Shown: positions 49,396-60,674 of the stretch, piece after piece | Position numbering within the stretch: position 1 is the first letter of the stretch | Layout of the letters: every line of letters starts with the position of its first letter | Assembly: GCA_002973635.1 (NCBI GenBank) | Contig: CP027224.1 | Coordinates: 5,258,001 to 5,322,000 of the forward strand | Direction of reading: 5' to 3' | DNA from: Lysinibacillus sp. B2A1 | GTDB taxonomy: Bacteria > Bacillota > Bacilli > Bacillales_A > Planococcaceae | DNA: 64,000 nucleotides | Made by a program: the position numbers and the translations under genes | Notes under the pieces: generated by a model | The model's database searches: none | What the model was told of the DNA's origin: nothing | The model's input: only the letters and a program-made list of their open reading frames with translations

Positions 49396-50025
49396 TTACT
49401 TAGCTTTAATTGCAGTTTTTACTGTAACTAGAGCTTTTTTAGAACCAGGAACATTACCTTTAACAAGTAGTAAGTTACGTTCCGCATCAACTTTCACGAT
49501 TTCTAAGTTTTGGATTGTAACTACAGTGCCACCCATTTGACCAGGTAATTTCTTTTGTTTGAATACGCGGTTCGGAGCAACTGGACCCATTGAACCAGGA
49601 CGACGGTGGTAACGAGAACCGTGGGCCATAGGACCACGAGATTGACCGTGGCGTTTGATAACACCTTGGAAACCTTTACCTTTAGTAACTCCTGTTACAT
49701 CAATTACATCGCCTTCTGCGAAAATTTCTACTTTGACTTCTTGACCAACTTCGTATTCTTCCACGTTCACGTTGCGGAACTCACGAATGAAGCGCTTAGG
49801 AGCAGTGTTCGCTTTTGCTACGTGACCCTGTTCTGGTTTGTTAGAAAGCTTAATGCGCTTGTCTTCGAAACCAACTTGAATTGCTTCGTAGCCATCTGTT
49901 TCAACAGTCTTCTTTTGAAGAACTACGTTTGGAGTAGCTTCGATAACTGTTACCGGGATTAAATCGCCGTTTTCAGCGAAAACTTGTGTCATACCAATTT
50001 TTCTACCTAAGATTCCTTTAGCCAT
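49396..50025 (-). CDS. rplC: 50S ribosomal protein L3
   Basis: 209 residues. [20 protein letters not shown] and [19 protein letters not shown] near the peptidyl-transferase centre are conserved. Confidence 0.98.
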   Translation of the reverse strand: MAKGILGRKIGMTQVFAENGDLIPVTVIEATPNVVLQKKTVETDGYEAIQVGFEDKRIKLSNKPEQGHVAKANTAPKRFIREFRNVNVEEYEVGQEVKVEIFAEGDVIDVTGVTKGKGFQGVIKRHGQSRGPMAHGSRYHRRPGSMGPVAPNRVFKQKKLPGQMGGTVVTIQNLEIVKVDAERNLLLVKGNVPGSKKALVTVKTAIKAK

Positions 50026-50068
50026 TTGTCACACCTCCTGTAAGTTTTGAAAAGTTATATTTTTACCA

Positions 50069-50428
<360 letters not shown>

Positions 50429-50430
50429 CT

Positions 50431-50462
50431 ACACACCGCCATGGCAAAGCGGCCGGGTGTGT
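50431..50462 (-). promoter_or_regulatory. hairpin in the S10 operon leader
   Basis: ACACACC (50431-50437) pairs with GGTGTGT (50456-50462) around a GC-rich inner stem. It lies in the 5' UTR of rpsJ with no U-run; a leader or stability structure. Confidence 0.55.
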
Positions 50463-50505
50463 CGGCAACCTCTCGTTTCATCGCAGTCAAAGACCAACAT
50501 TCAAC

Positions 50506-50534
50506 ATTATATACAATAAAAAAAGAATAAGCAA
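50506..50534 (-). promoter_or_regulatory. S10 operon promoter
   Basis: TTGCTT (50534-50529), 17-bp spacer, TATAAT (50511-50506) on the minus strand, about 120 bp before rpsJ. It gives the S10-spc cluster its own promoter, apart from the str genes. Confidence 0.8.
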
Positions 50535-50820
50535 GTCTTTTCGCTAAATTCTTTTAAATGTTGCTGATATTCTTACTACTACTATTTCTTCGCTTATTTA
50601 AGCCGTTTACTAGTATAAAGAATTTCTAGGATTATTGCAACACATAAGATTGTAATCTTAACATTTTCGAATATTTCAATTAACTTATTTAAAAAAGGTA
50701 CTATTATAATATAGTCATTACAAGCCAAATAGCATCAAGCTCAAAGCCAGTAGAATGAGTGTGATATTAATTGCTATCTTAAAAATCTTGAATATTCCTA
50801 TCTCATTTTTCACTGCAAAT
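50535..50820. other. intergenic region between S10 promoter and permease gene
   Basis: About 285 bp of AT-rich sequence with no gene, repeat or clear regulatory site recognised. Confidence 0.5.
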
Positions 50821-50859
50821 AAAAAAACAGTATGATGTTTAAAAAACCATACTGTTTTT
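50821..50859 (-). terminator. terminator of the BceAB-like operon
   Basis: AAAACAGTATG (50824-50834) pairs with CATACTGTTTT (50848-50858), with a U-run on the minus strand. Confidence 0.85.
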
Positions 50860-50880
50860 GAGTTTCATCCTATTTATATG

Positions 50881-52860
50881 TTATAGCGATTCGCGTATAA
50901 CTTTCTTATAATAGCCGACAGAGAGGATTGCAAAGATAGCATATAAAGCTATATAGCAGCTCATAGCAATCCATAACGGTGCTGTTAACTCTGAACCAAA
51001 TAAAAACCATCCTGATTTTACAGCAAAATAACTATGAAGTAGCCCAATGGTTAATGGAACACCAAAATTAAAGGCCTGTTTCATATAAATTCCTTTCATA
51101 ATATCTCTTTCAGCAAAGCCTATCTTTCTTAATATTGTGTAAGATCCACGCTCTTCTTCTGCCTCAGACATTTGCTTAAAGTATAAAATGCTGCCTGTAG
51201 TCATTAAAAATGCTAATCCTAAAAACGCAGTCGTAAAGATAGTTAGCCCTAAGTCTTCAATATTCTCCTTGCGTTCGCTTTCAAAAGATAGTTGTATATA
51301 CTGATTTGATTTACCTTTACTATCCAACACTGAAATAACCCCTGCACCTGTTTGAATATATAATTTCTCTGCTGTTGCTATATCTTCTTTTGATTTCAAA
51401 TTAATTGTAGCTTGTTTATGCCAAGGAAAAGGCTCTGATTGTGCGGCTAGCTTTTCAAACATTTCATCTGTAACGACAAAAATGGGTCCCCCGCCGCCAA
51501 CTGTTACAATGCCACTTATGATACTTTTATCTTGAACATCAATAACATGAAATGTCTCCTCATGTTTACCAGCCGATACTACAACCTCACGATCCTTTTC
51601 TAATGGGAACATCTCTGCCATGTAACCGCCATAGTTTGTTAATATTACACTATTACCAGATAATTTTGCCTCAGGGACACTTTGCTGATAATCACTTAGC
51701 GGGATAGTATAAATTGTTCCTTTCATCGTATAAAATGGGCTGTCCTTCTGATCTTTAGACATTAATTGTGCTATAGAAGCTGTTACCGCCTGCAAACGGT
51801 AATCTACTTTGTCATAAGAAATATTGCTTTCCTCAAGTTCTTTCAAAAATTCCTGTCCATTGTCCTCAAGTAAGATATAATCTCCAGGTACTCGGCTAAA
51901 TGCTGACGACTCTGATGAATAATACCCTATATATGAAAGTGTTGTGATCCCAAGAGAAAAACCCGTTAAAACTGTAATCAATGTTAAAGATTTTGCGTTA
52001 CTTTTCATACGATGCATAATGGGTGTTAATGCTAATACATCATGAACAGTTAAATGTCCATTTTTCTTTAAACGGATAAAATTCATTATAAACGCTACAG
52101 AGTAACGGAATACTAAGAATGTCCCGCCTATAGTAGTAGCTAAAATAATCATCATATTAACAAATAAGTTACCGGCCGATTCAATATCGAAGAGCTTTGT
52201 TGATGCATAATAGCCATAAACAATCAATACAAGCCCTATAAAACCTATCGCCATTTGTAATGGGCTAAAGCGTTTTACACGCTCATCTGCTTGTTTAGCA
52301 GCGCTGAATAAAGATAACAATGACACACGGTGAATCATCCAAGCCATCTGAACAAGCACAATTACTAAGAGTATAGCGAAGACAATAATAGATTTCTGTA
52401 ATGCCTCGATGCTAAATTTCATCGTGACAAGCGCCTCTTCTTCTAGAACTCGTAATAATATCATGGCAAATAATCGAGAACTAAAGAATCCTGCAAGCAT
52501 ACCTAAAACCACTGCACCAACAAATAATAGAATACTTTCGATTGCTAATAAACGTACAATCAAGCCCTTTGTCATACCGATTAGTTGATACAAGCCAATC
52601 TCTTTACTACGACGCTTCATAAATAGATGATTTGCATACAGTACGAAAAATAACACTATAAAATACAATATATATGTTGCTGCTTCAAAACCCGCTGTTG
52701 CTGTACCACTCTTATTTACAGTTTCTAGTACATCAGCATTGTTTTGCAAAGTCACAAAGGAAAAATATAAAGTCACACTAAAAATAAGGGCAAAGAAATA
52801 TAAATAATAGTGCTTCATATTTTTCTTCATGCTACGTAATACAAGCTTACTAAGACTCAT
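50881..52860 (-). CDS. BceB-type ABC transporter permease
   Basis: A 659-residue permease with ten hydrophobic segments: FtsX-like blocks at both ends and a large extracellular domain (about 310-510) between helices 7 and 8, the defining feature of BceB permeases. The start [13 protein letters not shown] at 52860 follows GGTGGTGA and overlaps the ATPase gene by 11 bp. Such permeases remove peptide antibiotics from their lipid targets and report flux to the partner kinase. Which peptide is sensed cannot be read from sequence. Confidence 0.88.
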   Translation of the reverse strand: MSLSKLVLRSMKKNMKHYYLYFFALIFSVTLYFSFVTLQNNADVLETVNKSGTATAGFEAATYILYFIVLFFVLYANHLFMKRRSKEIGLYQLIGMTKGLIVRLLAIESILLFVGAVVLGMLAGFFSSRLFAMILLRVLEEEALVTMKFSIEALQKSIIVFAILLVIVLVQMAWMIHRVSLLSLFSAAKQADERVKRFSPLQMAIGFIGLVLIVYGYYASTKLFDIESAGNLFVNMMIILATTIGGTFLVFRYSVAFIMNFIRLKKNGHLTVHDVLALTPIMHRMKSNAKSLTLITVLTGFSLGITTLSYIGYYSSESSAFSRVPGDYILLEDNGQEFLKELEESNISYDKVDYRLQAVTASIAQLMSKDQKDSPFYTMKGTIYTIPLSDYQQSVPEAKLSGNSVILTNYGGYMAEMFPLEKDREVVVSAGKHEETFHVIDVQDKSIISGIVTVGGGGPIFVVTDEMFEKLAAQSEPFPWHKQATINLKSKEDIATAEKLYIQTGAGVISVLDSKGKSNQYIQLSFESERKENIEDLGLTIFTTAFLGLAFLMTTGSILYFKQMSEAEEERGSYTILRKIGFAERDIMKGIYMKQAFNFGVPLTIGLLHSYFAVKSGWFLFGSELTAPLWIAMSCYIALYAIFAILSVGYYKKVIRESL

Positions 52861-53611
52861 AACCGTCACCACCTAGCACACTTTGCGTATGCATGATTTC
52901 CTGGAAAAACGCCTGCCTTGTTTTCTCACCCTTATACAACTCACTATAAATAAGCCCGTCCTTTAAGAACAAAACACGCGTGCAAAAGCTTGCTGCTACT
53001 GCATCATGCGTAACCATCATAATAGTAGCCTTCTTTGCCTCATTAATACTTTGTAGATTTTTTAAAAGTGCTGTTGCTGATTTGGAGTCAAGTGCACCGG
53101 TAGGCTCGTCTGCAAATACTAGCGATGGATTTGTAATTAGCGCACGAGCTGCAGATGTACGTTGTTTTTGCCCACCTGATATTTCATTTGGATATTTATT
53201 TAGAATCTCAGCAATCCCTAACAAATGTGTAAGCTCCTTTACACGACTGTCTGCAACAGCCTTTGGTAGCTTACCAATAGCCAACGGTAATAGTATATTT
53301 TCTTTTACCGTTAAAGTATCCAATAAATTATAATCTTGGAATATAAAACCCAATTGTTCACGGCGGAAATTAGCTAGAGCTTTTTCCTTCATTCCTCGTA
53401 AGTTTTGACCATTTATTTCAATAACACCTTCTGTTGCAAAATCTATAGAGCACAGAACGTTTAATAATGTTGTTTTTCCAGAACCCGATGAACCCATAAT
53501 TCCAACAAATTCTCCTTGATTTACCTCTAAATCTATACCCTTTAAAACTTCTTGAGCTGTTGATTTTTTACCATAGACCTTCTTTACTTTTCGACCAATT
53601 AAAACTGCCAC
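52850..53611 (-). CDS. BceA-type ABC transporter ATPase
   Basis: 253 residues, Walker [11 protein letters not shown]-loop [12 protein letters not shown], signature ISGGQKQR, Walker [14 protein letters not shown] and VTHDAV. This is the MacB/LolD/BceA subgroup. Coupled to the permease gene and expected to be induced by the adjacent two-component system. Confidence 0.92.
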   Translation of the reverse strand: MAVLIGRKVKKVYGKKSTAQEVLKGIDLEVNQGEFVGIMGSSGSGKTTLLNVLCSIDFATEGVIEINGQNLRGMKEKALANFRREQLGFIFQDYNLLDTLTVKENILLPLAIGKLPKAVADSRVKELTHLLGIAEILNKYPNEISGGQKQRTSAARALITNPSLVFADEPTGALDSKSATALLKNLQSINEAKKATIMMVTHDAVAASFCTRVLFLKDGLIYSELYKGEKTRQAFFQEIMHTQSVLGGDGYES

Positions 53612-53646
53612 TTATAAACGCCCCTTTCTATAGTTCAAGTGTACCC

Positions 53647-53681
53647 TGTCATCTTCGCTTATTCGTGCGTTTTACATGACA
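53647..53681. promoter_or_regulatory. inverted repeat upstream of the transporter genes
   Basis: TGTCAT (53647-53652) and ATGACA (53676-53681), 23 bp apart, lie just upstream of the ATPase gene in the region where a BceR-type regulator would bind. Only weakly similar to the known BceR box. Confidence 0.3.
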
Positions 53682-53685
53682 ATAT

Positions 53686-53716
53686 AAAAAGGTAGGTGAC
53701 AATTTCGTCATCTACC
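53686..53716 (-). terminator. terminator of the two-component operon
   Basis: GGTAGGTGAC (53691-53700) and GTCATCTACC (53707-53716) pair with one wobble; TTTTTATA follows on the minus strand. The stem includes the kinase stop codon, so regulator and transporter operons are separated. Confidence 0.8.
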
Positions 53717-54730
53717 TGTTAGTTTGACATATTCATTTTGTAATGGAAAACGCAAGGTAAATATGGAGCCTTCCCCTATACTGGATTGAACCGTAATACG
53801 AATGCCAATCTTCTGTGCGACATTATGTGCTAGGTATAAACCCATCCCTGTTGATTGACTTGATTCCCTTCCAGCTGTCCCTGTATATGATTTCTGAAAA
53901 ATTCGAGGTAAATCCTCCTTACGAATACCAATACCATTATCTTTAATATGTAATAGTGTTGCTCCATTCGGGTCTACTTCTGTAAATATAAATATCTCTG
54001 AGTTTGTAGGGCTATATTTAATCGCATTAGATAAAATCTGTCGAACGATAAAGGCTAGCCATTTACCATCTGTCATCACCGTTTCAGTTAGCTCTTCAAC
54101 ATCAAAACCGATACCCTTTTCAATACACCATGGCTGCATAGCTTTTATTTCGTTATAGACAGCGGCTCGCAGTTCCATTTTCAACATATAATTATCTTTT
54201 TCAATGGAGGCTAATCGTGTTTGGTGTAGCTGCTGATCAACCAATAAATGCAACCTAAGCCACTCTGCCTCTAATTTACGACGTAATGACAAATCTTCTA
54301 TATGATCCAGCATTAGATTAATAGTTGTTAATGGGGCTTTTACTTCATGAACCCATGCGAGGAGCTCATCAGAATACTCTTGTAATTGAACTTTTGCTTG
54401 ATTTAGCTCAGTATTTTTATCATAAAAAACATCTTCTATTTTCGTGAAGTAAGCCGCTTGAAATGGAGAAAGTGCCAAGCTTCTGCTATGTGCATCATCG
54501 AGTTGGCTATCTACATTTCCCAGGAAATCATTAAGCTGCTTTACCTCGACTACATATCTCCAAAAAAGAAATATTATAAAACTAACGAGTAAAATCACAT
54601 TTACATACCAAATAGATACCCCTACTAGACCAACATCTAATGAAAATAAAATGTTGAGAACACCAATCATAAATAGAAAGTAGCTTATCCATGCTAAGCG
54701 TTCTCTTATAAATAATAATGGCATCTTCAT
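53708..54730 (-). CDS. BceS-type intramembrane-sensing histidine kinase
   Basis: 340 residues. Two membrane helices (about 12-33, 39-58) with almost no extracellular loop, then the kinase core: H-box LAWVHEVKAPLT, N-box QILSNAIKYSP, G-boxes DNGIGI and STGMGLYLA. Lack of an input domain is typical of kinases that rely on the BceAB transporter as sensor. The start overlaps the regulator stop (TGATG). Confidence 0.9.
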   Translation of the reverse strand: MKMPLLFIRERLAWISYFLFMIGVLNILFSLDVGLVGVSIWYVNVILLVSFIIFLFWRYVVEVKQLNDFLGNVDSQLDDAHSRSLALSPFQAAYFTKIEDVFYDKNTELNQAKVQLQEYSDELLAWVHEVKAPLTTINLMLDHIEDLSLRRKLEAEWLRLHLLVDQQLHQTRLASIEKDNYMLKMELRAAVYNEIKAMQPWCIEKGIGFDVEELTETVMTDGKWLAFIVRQILSNAIKYSPTNSEIFIFTEVDPNGATLLHIKDNGIGIRKEDLPRIFQKSYTGTAGRESSQSTGMGLYLAHNVAQKIGIRITVQSSIGEGSIFTLRFPLQNEYVKLTGR

Positions 54731-55419
54731 CACGTCCCTTGTATGACAGCAATATAACCAAGTCCTTTTTTGGTTAAAATAACATCCTGTAAACCTATAT
54801 CCTCAAGCTTAGTACGTAAACGATTAACATTCACAGACAAAGTATTATCATTAACAAAGCGCTCATCGTCCCATAACTTTCTCATCAAATCATCTCTAGA
54901 AACAATTTGATTCGTCTTTTCGACTAAAATGCGTAAAATAAAGAGTTCGTTTTTGGTTAAAGAAGCAAGGTTTCCATTATACATAATCTCACTTCTAGCA
55001 TAGTCAATTACCGCACCATTGAAGCGTGTAACATCCAAAGATTCCTCTATATAATCATACGTACGACGTAAAATAGCCTGAACCTTAGCTAGTAACACTT
55101 CCATGTGGAAAGGTTTTTGCACAAAATCATCCGCACCCATTTGCATTGACATGACCATATCCATCGGATGGTCTCGTGATGATAGAAAGAGGATTGGCAC
55201 CTTAGAAATATGACGAATTTCACGACACCAATGAAAACCATCATAGGCTGGTAATTGAATATCAATTATGACTAGATGTGGCTTTTCCTCAATAAAATCA
55301 TCCATCACCTTTTGAAAATTTTTAGGTCCAACCACTTGTAAAGACCACTGCGTAAATCTTGTCTGAATCATTTCAAAAATTGATGGATCATCCTCTATCA
55401 ATAATATCTTCAACTCCAT
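54730..55419 (-). CDS. BceR-type OmpR-family response regulator
   Basis: 229 residues. Receiver domain (1-115, LLIEDDPSIF, phospho-Asp in LVIIDIQLP, Lys in DDFVQKPF) and OmpR-type winged helix (about 130-225, LTKNELFILRILVEK). First gene of the two-component operon; should activate the downstream transporter genes. Confidence 0.92.
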   Translation of the reverse strand: MELKILLIEDDPSIFEMIQTRFTQWSLQVVGPKNFQKVMDDFIEEKPHLVIIDIQLPAYDGFHWCREIRHISKVPILFLSSRDHPMDMVMSMQMGADDFVQKPFHMEVLLAKVQAILRRTYDYIEESLDVTRFNGAVIDYARSEIMYNGNLASLTKNELFILRILVEKTNQIVSRDDLMRKLWDDERFVNDNTLSVNVNRLRTKLEDIGLQDVILTKKGLGYIAVIQGT

Positions 55420-55548
55420 ATTAAAGCACTCCTTTTAACAAGTAGGATATCTTGCTTTTAACGTTGCAAGCCCGAAAATATCAGTTAATTTAACTTAAAT
55501 AAGTTATCATAATGCAGTCTGTTATTAACCACACACTAAATGAACATA

Positions 55549-55577
55549 AAACAATTTAATTTAAATGTAAATTGTTT
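55549..55577. promoter_or_regulatory. 10-bp inverted repeat upstream of the response-regulator gene
   Basis: AAACAATTTA (55549-55558) and TAAATTGTTT (55568-55577) are perfectly inverted, in the gap between tuf terminator and the regulator gene. Could be an operator or part of a terminator; unproven. Confidence 0.35.
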
Positions 55578-55603
55578 ATTTGTTAGCTATATTAATTTTA
55601 ACA

Positions 55604-55641
55604 TAAAAAACCAATCTGTAAGCGTCCCTACAGATTGGTTT
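55604..55641 (-). terminator. terminator of the str operon after tuf
   Basis: AACCAATCTGTA (55609-55620) pairs with TACAGATTGGTT (55629-55640), followed by six U on the minus strand. Confidence 0.9.
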
Positions 55642-55664
55642 AGAAAAATTAGCTTAAGCTAAAA

Positions 55665-56852
55665 TTATTTTTGGATAGTAGCTACTACACCAGCGCCTAC
55701 AGTACGGCCACCCTCACGGATAGAGAATTTAGTACCTTCTTCAAGAGCGATTGGAGCAATAAGTTCTACTGTCATTTCAATGTTATCACCAGGCATTACC
55801 ATTTCAACGCCTTCTGGTAAGTTACAGATACCTGTTACGTCAGTTGTACGGAAGTAGAACTGAGGACGGTAGTTAGAGAAGAATGGAGTATGACGGCCAC
55901 CCTCTTCTTTTGATAAAACATAAACTTCAGCTTTGAAGTTAGTGTGTGGAGTGATTGAGCCTGGTTTAGCTAATACTTGACCACGTTGGATTTCTTCACG
56001 AGCTACACCACGAAGTAAAGCACCGATGTTGTCACCAGCTTCAGCGTAGTCTAATAATTTACGGAACATTTCTACACCAGTTACAGTTGTAGATTTTGCT
56101 TCTTCAGTAATACCAACGATTTCAACTACATCGCCGACTTTAACTTGACCACGTTCAACACGGCCAGTTGCTACTGTACCACGACCAGTGATAGAGAATA
56201 CATCCTCTACTGGCATCATGAATGGTTTGTCAGTTTGACGTTCTGGAGTTGGGATATAAGAATCTACAGCGTCCATTAATTCAACGATTTTTTCTTCCCA
56301 TTCTGCTTCGCCTTCAAGAGCTTTAAGAGCAGAACCTTTAATTACAGGGATATCATCGCCTGGGAAGTCATATTCAGATAGTAGGTCACGGATTTCCATT
56401 TCTACTAATTCTAATAATTCTTCGTCATCAACCATATCACATTTATTCATGAATACTACTAAGTATGGAACACCAACTTGACGAGATAAAAGGATGTGTT
56501 CACGAGTTTGTGGCATTGGACCATCAGCAGCAGATACTACTAAGATACCACCATCCATTTGTGCAGCACCAGTGATCATGTTTTTAACATAGTCAGCGTG
56601 TCCTGGGCAGTCAACGTGTGCATAGTGACGAGATTCTGTTTCGTATTCTACGTGAGAAGTATTGATTGTGATACCACGTTCTTTTTCTTCTGGTGCGTTA
56701 TCGATGTCAGCGTAAGATTTAGCTGTACCACCCATTTTTTTAGAAAGAACTGTAGCGATTGCAGCAGTTAAAGTAGTTTTACCATGGTCAACGTGTCCGA
56801 TTGTACCAATGTTAGCATGCGTTTTTGAACGGTCAAATTTTTCTTTAGCCAT
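55665..56852 (-). CDS. tuf: elongation factor Tu
   Basis: 395-residue GTPase that delivers aminoacyl-tRNA. The start [17 protein letters not shown] at 56852 follows GAGGAGG. G motifs [17 protein letters not shown] and NKCDMV are intact, and the C-terminal [11 protein letters not shown] is conserved. Last gene of the str unit, 136 bp after fusA. Confidence 0.98.
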   Translation of the reverse strand: MAKEKFDRSKTHANIGTIGHVDHGKTTLTAAIATVLSKKMGGTAKSYADIDNAPEEKERGITINTSHVEYETESRHYAHVDCPGHADYVKNMITGAAQMDGGILVVSAADGPMPQTREHILLSRQVGVPYLVVFMNKCDMVDDEELLELVEMEIRDLLSEYDFPGDDIPVIKGSALKALEGEAEWEEKIVELMDAVDSYIPTPERQTDKPFMMPVEDVFSITGRGTVATGRVERGQVKVGDVVEIVGITEEAKSTTVTGVEMFRKLLDYAEAGDNIGALLRGVAREEIQRGQVLAKPGSITPHTNFKAEVYVLSKEEGGRHTPFFSNYRPQFYFRTTDVTGICNLPEGVEMVMPGDNIEMTVELIAPIALEEGTKFSIREGGRTVGAGVVATIQK

Positions 56853-56988
56853 TAGAGATTGCCTCCTCAAAATTATATGTTTTATTTTTGGAATTTATAG
56901 AATGAATGCTGATAGAGAACGGGCCCATCCCCTATCCTGCAATCATAGCTTACAAATTAGTTATACTTTATGCAAGATGAAAATTCAA

Positions 56989-59067
56989 TTATTCACCTTT
57001 ATTTTTTTTGATGATTTCAGCAGCGATTGATTTTGGTACTTCTTCATAATGATCAAATGTCATTGAGAATACACCACGACCTTGCGTTGCAGAACGAAGA
57101 GTCGTTGCATAACCAAACATTTCCGCTAAAGGAACCATTGCACGAACAACTTGTGAGTTACCGCGAGCATCCATCCCCTCAACGCGTCCGCGACGAGAAG
57201 TAATGTTACCCATGATATCACCAAGATATTCTTCTGGAATTACAACTTCAACTTTCATCATTGGTTCTAAGATAACAGCGTCACATTGTTTCGCAGCTTC
57301 TTTAAGTGCCATAGATGCAGCAATTTTAAACGCCATCTCATTCGAGTCAACGTCATGGTAAGAACCGAATACTAATTTAGCCTTAATGTCGATTAGTGGG
57401 TATCCAGCAACTACACCGCGGTCAAGAGAATCACGAAGACCAGCTTCTACTGCAGGAATGTATTCACGAGGTACTACACCACCAACGATAGCGTTTTCGA
57501 ATTCAAAGCCTTTACCTTCTTCATTTGGAGAGAACTCAATCGTTACGTCTCCATATTGTCCACGACCACCAGATTGGCGAGTGAATTTACCTTGAACTTT
57601 TGCAGAGCCACGGAATGTTTCACGGTAAGATACCATTGGAGCACCTACGTTAGCTTCTACTTTAAATTCACGACGCATACGGTCAACTAAGATATCAAGG
57701 TGAAGCTCACCCATACCTGAGATGATCGTTTGTCCAGTTTCTGTGTCAGTGTGAGCACGGAAAGTTGGATCCTCTTCTTGAAGTTTAGCTAAAGCTTGAC
57801 CCATTTTATCTTGGTCAGCTTTTGATTTTGGTTCTACAGAAAGAGAAATTACTGGCTCAGGGAATTCCATTGATTCAAGAATAACTAGGTTTTTCTCGTC
57901 ACATAGAGTATCACCAGTAGTAGTATCTTTAAGTCCTACTGCTGCTGCAATGTCCCCAGCGAAAACTTTAGAAATCTCTTCACGAGAGTTAGCGTGCATT
58001 TGTAGGATACGACCAACACGTTCACGTTTACCTTTAGAAGAGTTTTGTACGTATGAACCCGAATCTAATGTTCCAGAGTACACACGGAAGAATGTTAATT
58101 TACCTACGAATGGGTCAGTCATAACTTTGAATGCAAGAGCTGAGAATGGCTCTTCATCAGAAGATTTACGTTCTAACTCTTCGTCACCATCAACTGTAGT
58201 ACCTTTGATTGCTGGTACATCAACTGGAGATGGTAAGTAATCGATAACTGCATTTAACATTGGACGTACGCCTTTGTGTTTGAATGCTGTACCACAGATT
58301 ACTGGGTAGAATTCTACTGCGATTGTAGCACGACGGATAGCCGCTTTTAGCTCAGCAACAGTAATTTCTTCACCTTCTAAATATTTTTCCATGATTTCTT
58401 CATCAACACTTGCAACGGCGTCGATTAATTTTTCACGGTATTCTTCAGCTTGTTCACGGTATTCTGCAGGAATTTCTCCTTCAGTTACTGCTGTACCCTT
58501 TTCATCACCGTAGAAAGTAGCTTTCATTTCAACTAAGTCAATGATAGCAGAGAACTGATCTTCAGCTCCGATAGGTAATTGGACAGGGTGAGCGTTTGCT
58601 TGTAATCGCTCATGTAGAGTTCCTACAGAGTATAAGAAATCTGCTCCTGTTTTATCCATTTTGTTAATGAATACAATACGTGGAACACCGTATGTTGTAG
58701 CTTGACGCCATACAGTTTCAGTTTGAGGCTCAACACCTGATTGAGCATCAAGTACTGTTACAGCACCGTCAAGTACGCGTAATGAACGTTCTACTTCTAC
58801 AGTGAAGTCTACGTGTCCAGGAGTATCGATGATGTTTACACGGTGACCTGCCCATTGTGCTGTTGTTGCAGCAGAAGTGATTGTAATACCACGTTCTTGC
58901 TCTTGCTCCATCCAGTCCATTTGAGAAGCGCCTTCATGTGTTTCACCGATTTTGTGAATCTTACCAGTGTAATAAAGGATACGCTCAGTTGTTGTTGTTT
59001 TACCAGCATCAATGTGAGCCATGATCCCAATATTACGAGTATTCTCAAGTGAGAATTCGCGTTTCAT
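56989..59067 (-). CDS. fusA: elongation factor G
   Basis: 692-residue translocase GTPase. [17 protein letters not shown] and [10 protein letters not shown] in the G domain; domain IV has [17 protein letters not shown]. Located between rpsG and tuf as usual. No known fusidic-acid-resistance change was looked for beyond these motifs. Confidence 0.98.
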   Translation of the reverse strand: MKREFSLENTRNIGIMAHIDAGKTTTTERILYYTGKIHKIGETHEGASQMDWMEQEQERGITITSAATTAQWAGHRVNIIDTPGHVDFTVEVERSLRVLDGAVTVLDAQSGVEPQTETVWRQATTYGVPRIVFINKMDKTGADFLYSVGTLHERLQANAHPVQLPIGAEDQFSAIIDLVEMKATFYGDEKGTAVTEGEIPAEYREQAEEYREKLIDAVASVDEEIMEKYLEGEEITVAELKAAIRRATIAVEFYPVICGTAFKHKGVRPMLNAVIDYLPSPVDVPAIKGTTVDGDEELERKSSDEEPFSALAFKVMTDPFVGKLTFFRVYSGTLDSGSYVQNSSKGKRERVGRILQMHANSREEISKVFAGDIAAAVGLKDTTTGDTLCDEKNLVILESMEFPEPVISLSVEPKSKADQDKMGQALAKLQEEDPTFRAHTDTETGQTIISGMGELHLDILVDRMRREFKVEANVGAPMVSYRETFRGSAKVQGKFTRQSGGRGQYGDVTIEFSPNEEGKGFEFENAIVGGVVPREYIPAVEAGLRDSLDRGVVAGYPLIDIKAKLVFGSYHDVDSNEMAFKIAASMALKEAAKQCDAVILEPMMKVEVVIPEEYLGDIMGNITSRRGRVEGMDARGNSQVVRAMVPLAEMFGYATTLRSATQGRGVFSMTFDHYEEVPKSIAAEIIKKNKGE

Positions 59068-59147
59068 AGGAAATTTCTCCTTCCATATTGGGGTAAAGAT
59101 TGTATAAAGGACCTTGTGTTAGCCAATTAGCTAACACATAGGTTAAA

Positions 59148-59618
59148 TTACCAACGGTAGTGAGCGAATGCTTTGTTCGCTTCTGCCATTTTGTGCATAT
59201 CTTCACGTTTCTTAACTGATGCACCAGTGTTGTTTGAAGCATCTAGGATTTCGTTAGCTAAACGCTCTTCCATAGTTTTTTCACCACGAAGACGAGAATA
59301 GTTAACTAGGTAACGAAGACCTAAAGTTGTACGACGTTCTGGACGTACTTCAACCGGTACTTGGTAGTTAGAACCACCAACACGGCGAGCGCGTACTTCA
59401 AGAACTGGCATTACGTTATTTAGAGCGGCTTCGAATACTTCAATTGGATTTTCACCAGAACGTTCTTTAACAATCTCGAACGCACCGTATAAAATCTTTT
59501 GAGAAGTACCTCTTTTACCATCAACCATCATTTTATTGATTAAACGAGTTACCAGTTTTGAACTATAAATTGGATCTGGTAACACGTCACGTTTGGAAAC
59601 AGGACCTTTACGAGGCAT
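59148..59618 (-). CDS. rpsG: 30S ribosomal protein S7
   Basis: 156 residues. [34 protein letters not shown] and the C-terminal [10 protein letters not shown] are conserved. Nucleates assembly of the 30S head. Confidence 0.98.
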   Translation of the reverse strand: MPRKGPVSKRDVLPDPIYSSKLVTRLINKMMVDGKRGTSQKILYGAFEIVKERSGENPIEVFEAALNNVMPVLEVRARRVGGSNYQVPVEVRPERRTTLGLRYLVNYSRLRGEKTMEERLANEILDASNNTGASVKKREDMHKMAEANKAFAHYRW

Positions 59619-59685
59619 GTGTTTTCCTCCTTTCGAATAGTTATCGATTTATTTTATAAAATTGGCCTTGTCGTATTTGTCGATC

Positions 59686-59718
59686 AAATATCAAAGCTGC
59701 TAGCAAGATTTGATATTT
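59686..59718 (-). promoter_or_regulatory. inverted repeat between rpsL and rpsG
   Basis: AAATATCAAA (59686-59695) and TTTGATATTT (59709-59718) form a perfect 10-bp stem in the 151-bp spacer of the transcript. No U-run directly follows. A regulatory or processing hairpin in the str mRNA is possible. Confidence 0.4.
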
Positions 59719-59769
59719 ATGACAACTAGTTATGAGGCTCATTATTAAATAACGTGATTAAACGTTAAA

Positions 59770-60189
59770 TTATTTTTTCTCTTTAGGGCGTTTTGTTCCG
59801 TATTTAGAACGTGATTGTAAACGACCGTTTACACCAGCTGTATCAAGAGCTCCACGTACGATATGGTAACGAACACCCGCTAAGTCTTTTACGCGTCCGC
59901 CACGGATAAGAACAACACTGTGCTCTTGTAAGTTGTGGCCTTCACCTGGGATATAAGCTGTAACCTCAATTTGGTTAGTTAAACGTACACGAGCGTATTT
60001 ACGTAACGCTGAGTTTGGTTTACGAGGTGTCATTGTACCAACACGAGTACAAACACCGCGTTTTTGTGGAGACTTAACATCAGTTAAAGATTTTTTAAAT
60101 GAGTTATATCCTTTGTTTAACGCTGGTGATTTTGATTTCGTGATTTTAGATTGACGAGGCTTACGTACTAATTGGTTAATTGTAGGCAT
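59770..60189 (-). CDS. rpsL: 30S ribosomal protein S12
   Basis: 139 residues; decoding-centre protein controlling accuracy. It carries the Firmicute insertion [20 protein letters not shown]. The decoding loop reads [13 protein letters not shown]: residue 56 (E. coli Lys42) is Arg, codon CGT. The second loop reads [13 protein letters not shown]: residue 104 (E. coli Pro90) is Ala. Both positions are known sites of streptomycin-resistance changes in other bacteria, and Lys56Arg is one of them. Whether this is natural for the species cannot be decided from one sequence. Confidence 0.98.
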   Translation of the reverse strand: MPTINQLVRKPRQSKITKSKSPALNKGYNSFKKSLTDVKSPQKRGVCTRVGTMTPRKPNSALRKYARVRLTNQIEVTAYIPGEGHNLQEHSVVLIRGGRVKDLAGVRYHIVRGALDTAGVNGRLQSRSKYGTKRPKEKK

Positions 60190-60287
60190 CGGTATTTCCT
60201 CCCTTCATTTATTCCTTGTTAATACCACACATCCAGGTGGTTCATTTTTTGGGTAAAAACAAAGTCTTTGTGTTTTATACACAAAAA

Positions 60288-60536
60288 CTACTCTACAGCA
60301 ATAGCAACAACCGCTGCTCCAACGTGGATTCCACAGGCCTTGCCCAGTTCCTTTTTGGACTCAACAAGAATAACTGGCACACCGATTTCTCTCGCGAAAG
60401 TAATGGCCAAATCGGTTACCCAATTGTCTGCATCAAGTGCCACAAAAAGTTCTTTCACTGAACCATCGCGCATTGCTTTTACTGCTTGCTTTGTACCTAT
60501 GATTGTTTTACTAGCCCTTACTTTATCATAAGACAT
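60288..60536 (-). CDS. rplGB: L7Ae-family ribosome-associated protein (YbxF/RplGB)
   Basis: 82 residues from [20 protein letters not shown] at 60536. L7Ae/L30e/Gadd45 fold with the RNA-binding [11 protein letters not shown] and [19 protein letters not shown]. Homologues bind kink-turn RNA and associate with the ribosome. It lies between rpoC and rpsL, the conserved position. Confidence 0.95.
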   Translation of the reverse strand: MSYDKVRASKTIIGTKQAVKAMRDGSVKELFVALDADNWVTDLAITFAREIGVPVILVESKKELGKACGIHVGAAVVAIAVE

Positions 60537-60620
60537 TTGCATATCCTCCGAAGTACAGACAGTTAACTATCAACCTTCAATATATTATCATTACCAATTA
60601 CCACTGTCAACTAATATCTT

Positions 60621-60660
60621 TAAAAAGTCCGAAGAGATGGGTTTTTACCATCTCTTCGGA
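60621..60660 (-). terminator. terminator between rpoC and rplGB
   Basis: TCCGAAGAGATGG (60628-60640) pairs perfectly with CCATCTCTTCGGA (60648-60660), followed by CTTTTTA on the minus strand. It ends the rpoBC transcript. Confidence 0.9.
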
Positions 60661-60674
60661 GCTCATTTTAATAG

